In this document: positions 6,715-9,215 of the stretch, in pieces | Layout: the number at the start of each line of letters is the position of its first letter | How positions within the stretch are numbered: the stretch's first letter is position 1 | Assembly: GCA_030642005.1 (NCBI GenBank) | Contig: DAOWOP010000100.1 | Coordinates: 1 to 9,215, forward strand | Length of the DNA: 9,215 nucleotides | Source of the DNA: Planctomycetales bacterium | GTDB taxonomy: Bacteria; Planctomycetota; Phycisphaerae; SM23-33 | Direction: 5' to 3' | Made by a program: the position numbers and the translations under genes | Notes under the pieces: generated by a model | Seen by the model: only the letters and a program-made list of their open reading frames with translations | Database searches by the model: none | What the model was told of the DNA's origin: nothing

Positions 6715-7557
6715 ATGGCCCACCCTGTCGCAAACACCTTTGCCTCCGCTGCCGAACTGGTTGCCGAAGACGACAACCGCCAGGGCAATTGCCTGGTCTT
6801 CAGGCCGGGCGAAAAAATCATCTACGTCGGCGACATCCACGGACACCGCCGGAACCTCGCCAAAGTCATTGCCCACGCTGCTCTGGGCGCTCATCCGGCC
6901 CGCCGGCTCGTCCTCCAGGAACTCATCCACGGCGGGCAACCAGACCAGGCCGGCGCTGACCGCTCCGTCGAAGTGCTCCTGCGGGCGGCGAGGCTGAAAA
7001 TCTCATATCCCAAACAGGTTTTCTTCCTTATGGCCAATCACGACATCGCCCAGATTACCGGACAGGAGATCACCAAAGAAGGTCGCGGCGAGTGCGAGAG
7101 TTTCGACGCCGGTCTCGACAATTCCTTCGGCCCGGACGCTGCGGAGGTTCGCTCGGGCGTTCATAAGTTGCTCGGCAGCCTGCCCCTGGCGGCGAGGTGC
7201 GAAAACGGCGTCTTTATGGCGCATTCGCTGCCGGGTTCGAACCGGATGGACTTGATAGACTTCGACATACTCAACAGGCCTTACGTGGATGAGGATTTCC
7301 AGCGCGGCGGGACGCTGTACGAATGGACATGGGGCAGAGGGCACTCCGCTGAACAACTTGCCGAACTTGCCGAGCGGCTTGAGGTTTCGCGGTTCCTCCT
7401 CGGCCATCAACCATGCAAGACCGGATACCAGGTTCAACACGACACCTCGATCATCCTCGACAGCCACCACTCACACGGCGTAATAATGGAATTTGATGCC
7501 GGCCTGCCGTTGAATGAAAACCTCGACGAACACATCCGACCAATCGTAGCGCTGTGA
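6715..7557 (+). CDS. PPP-like calcineurin-type metallophosphatase, variant metal motifs
   Basis: The 280-residue product follows the order of calcineurin-like phosphoesterases that use two metals. GDIHGH (39-44) matches the first motif exactly, with Asp40 and His42. The second, usually GDxVDRG, appears as QELIHGG (68-74), so Glu69 stands where the bridging Asp is expected. The third, usually GNHE, is ANHD (107-110). Later His ligands are likely His170 (MAHSLPG) and His231 (LGHQP). The layout resembles PPP-type Ser/Thr phosphatases more than nucleases of this fold. No signal peptide or membrane helix is present, so it should be cytoplasmic. It follows a Ser/Thr kinase, making an opposing kinase/phosphatase pair plausible, although a long palindrome separates them. 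The substrate is unknown; diadenosine polyphosphates are an alternative. Confidence 0.8.
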   Translation: MAHPVANTFASAAELVAEDDNRQGNCLVFRPGEKIIYVGDIHGHRRNLAKVIAHAALGAHPARRLVLQELIHGGQPDQAGADRSVEVLLRAARLKISYPKQVFFLMANHDIAQITGQEITKEGRGECESFDAGLDNSFGPDAAEVRSGVHKLLGSLPLAARCENGVFMAHSLPGSNRMDLIDFDILNRPYVDEDFQRGGTLYEWTWGRGHSAEQLAELAERLEVSRFLLGHQPCKTGYQVQHDTSIILDSHHSHGVIMEFDAGLPLNENLDEHIRPIVAL

Positions 7558-7575
7558 ATATTTTCGACACGGTTC

Positions 7576-7587
7576 TATAATTATAAT
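7576..7587 (+). promoter_or_regulatory. Twin TATAAT boxes before the antitoxin-like gene
   Basis: TATAAT occurs twice in a row (7576-7581 and 7582-7587) in the 67-bp AT-rich gap between the phosphatase and the small RHH gene. No clear -35 element is seen at standard spacing. The tandem boxes suggest that the small gene has its own promoter, possibly autoregulated as in many RHH antitoxins. Confidence 0.3.
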
Positions 7588-7624
7588 ATACTTATATCGC
7601 CCATATACTTTACGAAGGGTTGCC

Positions 7625-7837
7625 ATGAGAAAAGAATACGATTTTTCAAAATCGAGGAAGAACCCGTACGCGAAATTGTTGAAGAAGCAAATTACCATAC
7701 GCCTGGAAGAGGACGTGATCGACTATTTCAAGAAACTGGCGGGTAAGACGGGAATACCGTATCAGAACTTAATTAACTTGTACCTGAAAGACTGCGCCGC
7801 CTCCGGGCGGAAACTGACCTTTAAATGGGCATCGTGA
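7625..7837 (+). CDS. CopG/BrnA-like ribbon-helix-helix antitoxin, no toxin alongside
   Basis: This 70-residue basic protein has the look of a CopG/BrnA-type antitoxin: a basic N-terminus with YDFSKSRKNPYAK (5-17), a beta strand KQITIRLEE (21-29) for DNA contact, helix DVIDYFKKLA (30-39), a turn at the GIPYQ segment (43-47), and a second helix NLINLYLKDCA (48-58). RHH dimers bind operators and neutralise a partner toxin. The ATG has AAGGG five bases upstream. No toxin gene is visible: only 67 bp lie upstream and about 100 bp of hairpin downstream. It is therefore either an orphan antitoxin, a relic of a lost pair, or a stand-alone regulator. The family call rests on overall pattern, not on a diagnostic residue. 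Confidence 0.75.
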   Translation: MRKEYDFSKSRKNPYAKLLKKQITIRLEEDVIDYFKKLAGKTGIPYQNLINLYLKDCAASGRKLTFKWAS

Positions 7838-7854
7838 ATCTGTTGCCCCACGCT

Positions 7855-7920
7855 ATGCCTCGCTGAAGCGAGCACACCGGAGTGCGTTTGGCATGCTTGC
7901 TTCAGCAAGGCATGATTTTT
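7855..7920 (+). terminator. Cloverleaf-like hairpin repeat with T-run, likely terminator
   Basis: An outer stem ATGCCT/AGGCAT (7855-7860, 7908-7913) encloses three small hairpins: CTCGC-TGAA-GCGAG (7859-7872), GCAC-ACCGGA-GTGC (7872-7885) and CTTGC-TTCA-GCAAG (7896-7909). The halves also pair with each other over 24 nt with about 20 matches, so a single long stem is an alternative fold. TTTTT follows at 7916-7920. It lies between convergent genes and would serve as a plus-strand terminator. It also has the look of a dispersed repeat. Confidence 0.6.
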
Positions 7921-7939
7921 ACCGGGTTTAGAGCAGAGA

Positions 7940-8974
7940 TCACGCGATAATGCGGGCGATTTCGTCGGCTGTGGGTTTAATTATTCCGCGTTCGGTGATG
8001 ATGCCGTCGATTAGTTTCGCCAGCGTGATGTCGAAGGCGAAATTAATTGCTTCGACGCCTTCGGGGGCGAGGCGGACTCTGGCAAACTCGCCGTTGTCGG
8101 TCATGCCGGCGGCGTAGAGAACCTCCTCGTCGCCGCGCTGCTCGATGGGGATGCCGCCGCCGTCGGGACAGTCCAAATCGAATGTCGAAAGCGGGGCGGC
8201 GACATAGAACGGCACGCCGGAGGCCTTTGCGCAGAGGGCCTTTTCGTAGGTTCCGATCTTGTTGGCGACGTCGCCGTTTGCGGCGATGCGGTCTGCGCCG
8301 GTGATAACAAGGTCAATCTCGCCCCGCCGCATCAGCAGCCCGGCGGCGTTGTCGGCGATGATTTTCACCGGAACGCCTTCTTGTTTCAGTTCCCAGGCAG
8401 TCAGGCGCGAACCCTGGCAGCGGGGACGGGTTTCATCGGCGATGACCGAGACCTTCCGTCCTGCCCGGTGGGCGAAATAGATCGGCGCGAGGGCGGAACC
8501 CCAATCCACGAACGCCAGCCAGCCGGCGTTGCAGTGGGTCAGCACCGTCATACCGTCGGTTATCAACTCCGCTCCGATTTCGCCGATTCGCCGCCCGGCT
8601 TCGACGTATTCATCGGCGATGGCCTCGGCCTCGGCGACGGCATCGCTGGCCGAACGAACCCTGTCGATGGCGTAGAACAAATCCCGCGCCGTCGGGCGGG
8701 TGTTTTTAAGGGTTTCATATCCGGCGGCAACATAGTTGGAATGTTCCGGTTCTTCGGCGGTCGCCTCGATGAACACTTGCGCCATGCCGTAACCGGCCGC
8801 AGCGCCAATCGCCCCGGCGCCGCGAACGACCATATTCCTGATGGCCTCGGCCGTGTCGCGGTGGGTCGGAAGCCTTACAACCTCAAACCTGTGCGGCAGC
8901 ATCGGCTGATTAATCGTCATAACCGCCGAACCTTCCATCCACACCGTTCGATAATCTTTTCCTTCGACTCTCAT
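7940..8974 (-). CDS. mtnA: Methylthioribose-1-phosphate isomerase
   Basis: MtnA converts 5-methylthioribose-1-phosphate to methylthioribulose-1-phosphate in the methionine salvage pathway. The 344-residue product matches the family throughout: N-terminal KDYRTVW (6-12), the substrate loop RGAGAIGAA (51-59), THCNAG (146-151) with catalytic Cys148, GADRI (226-230) with catalytic Asp228, GDVANKIGTYEKA (234-246) and YVAAPLSTFD (257-266). The frame is open to 9061, but the ATG at 8974 has AAGG five bases upstream and gives the usual family length and N-terminus. The upstream extension is largely repeat sequence. No other salvage gene (mtnP, mtnK, mtnB) is in the window. A relative, eIF2B-alpha/ribose-1,5-bisphosphate isomerase, is less likely given the THCNAG and GADRI contexts. 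Confidence 0.96.
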   Translation of the reverse strand: MRVEGKDYRTVWMEGSAVMTINQPMLPHRFEVVRLPTHRDTAEAIRNMVVRGAGAIGAAAGYGMAQVFIEATAEEPEHSNYVAAGYETLKNTRPTARDLFYAIDRVRSASDAVAEAEAIADEYVEAGRRIGEIGAELITDGMTVLTHCNAGWLAFVDWGSALAPIYFAHRAGRKVSVIADETRPRCQGSRLTAWELKQEGVPVKIIADNAAGLLMRRGEIDLVITGADRIAANGDVANKIGTYEKALCAKASGVPFYVAAPLSTFDLDCPDGGGIPIEQRGDEEVLYAAGMTDNGEFARVRLAPEGVEAINFAFDITLAKLIDGIITERGIIKPTADEIARIIA

Positions 8975-8983
8975 CGTTACCTT

Positions 8984-9028
8984 ACCACGAATTTCACAAA
9001 TTGTACCCGAATTCGTGTAATTCGTGTT
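8984..9028. repeat. Inverted repeat of AATTCGTG-type 9-nt units before mtnA
   Basis: The arms 8984-9003 and 9009-9028 are reverse complements at about 16 of 20 positions around a 5-nt loop. Each arm holds two copies of a 9-nt unit of the form CACGAATTN. It ends right beside the mtnA Shine-Dalgarno. On the minus strand a TACAAT -10-like box (9005-9000) sits at the loop, with TTAACA 19 bp upstream (9030-9025), so the element may overlap the mtnA promoter. The next 107 bp (9029-9135) hold nothing I recognise. Confidence 0.65.
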
Positions 9029-9135
9029 AACATCTTCGGCGGCTGTTGCCGACAACGACACTTGACTTTTACGCGCCGTCGGCGATGCTGTGAAACCTGA
9101 CAGGGTTGATTACGACAAAGATTGAACAGACAAGA

Positions 9136-9215
9136 TAGCAGGATTACAGGGATTACTGGATTATAGAGATTTTTTGTTTTTATCCTGTAATCTTAAAATC
9201 CCCATAATCCCGCTA
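9136..9215. repeat. GATTACAGG-family palindrome at the window edge
   Basis: The left half (9136-9170) begins TAGCAGGATTACAGG and runs in degenerate 9-nt GGATTACAG-type units. After a T-rich centre, the right half (9181-9215) is an imperfect reverse complement ending in CCCGCTA. The design and the T-rich centre match the def-rnc palindrome (TAGCAGGGATACAGGGG there), and the CCTGTAATCTT word matches the hairpin at 804-846. The window stops at its last matching base, so its true end is not known. Confidence 0.7.

Noticed and set aside
7471..7698. 75-codon minus-strand frame as the missing toxin partner
   Set aside because: It is antisense to the ends of two better-supported genes and to their AT-rich gap, has no RBS, and does not resemble BrnT or RelE.
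7855..7913. Cloverleaf fold as a tRNA gene
   Set aside because: No T-loop, no CCA or acceptor stem of proper length, and no anticodon arm; the hairpins are 4-5 bp with tetraloops or short loops.
8975..9061. 29-residue N-terminal extension of MtnA
   Set aside because: It is encoded mostly by the inverted repeat; the ATG at 8974 has an AAGG site and matches the normal family N-terminus.
8381..9100. 239-codon plus-strand open frame opposite mtnA
   Set aside because: The mtnA frame has all family motifs; the opposite translation is Arg-rich and featureless and runs into the repeat region.

Overview
The window looks like a piece of a moderately GC-rich bacterial chromosome, most plausibly from a Planctomycetota lineage such as the Phycisphaerae. 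That placement is inferred from gene style (TPR lipoprotein, Hanks-type kinase beside a PPP-like phosphatase, sparse operons) and from intergenic spaces packed with palindromic repeats. No rRNA or other phylogenetic marker confirms it. There are nine protein genes, no RNA genes, no CRISPR array and no transposase.

Layout. The left arm is on the minus strand: a variant ZIP-family metal transporter (16-747), a large TPR lipoprotein (888-3083) and peptide deformylase def (3304-3861). A repeat-filled divergent spacer (3862-4131) separates def from the plus-strand genes: RNase III rnc (4132-4851), a membrane-anchored amidase/PGRP-like protein (5043-5687), a soluble Ser/Thr kinase (5694-6542), a PPP-like metallophosphatase (6715-7557) and a small ribbon-helix-helix antitoxin-like protein (7625-7837). 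The window closes with mtnA of methionine salvage on the minus strand (7940-8974).

How the genes may work together. Def and RNase III are core housekeeping enzymes of protein maturation and RNA processing. The amidase-like gene and the kinase are 6 bp apart and probably co-transcribed, with a phosphatase-fold gene next. A cell-wall-sensing kinase/phosphatase module is a reasonable hypothesis: the amidase-like domain seems to have lost zinc ligands, and the phosphatase carries substitutions in its metal motifs. The other genes show no obvious functional link to each other.

The most striking non-coding signal is a set of at least seven imperfect palindromes, one in most intergenic spaces. Several have arms that are themselves runs of short tandem units: 7 nt at 6553-6672, and 9 nt at 3166-3199, 3892-3995, 8984-9028 and, degenerately, 9136-9215. 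Their sequences differ but the construction is shared, which suggests one generating mechanism. Several gene starts were moved inward from the longest open frame because of Shine-Dalgarno or promoter evidence (def, rnc, mtnA).
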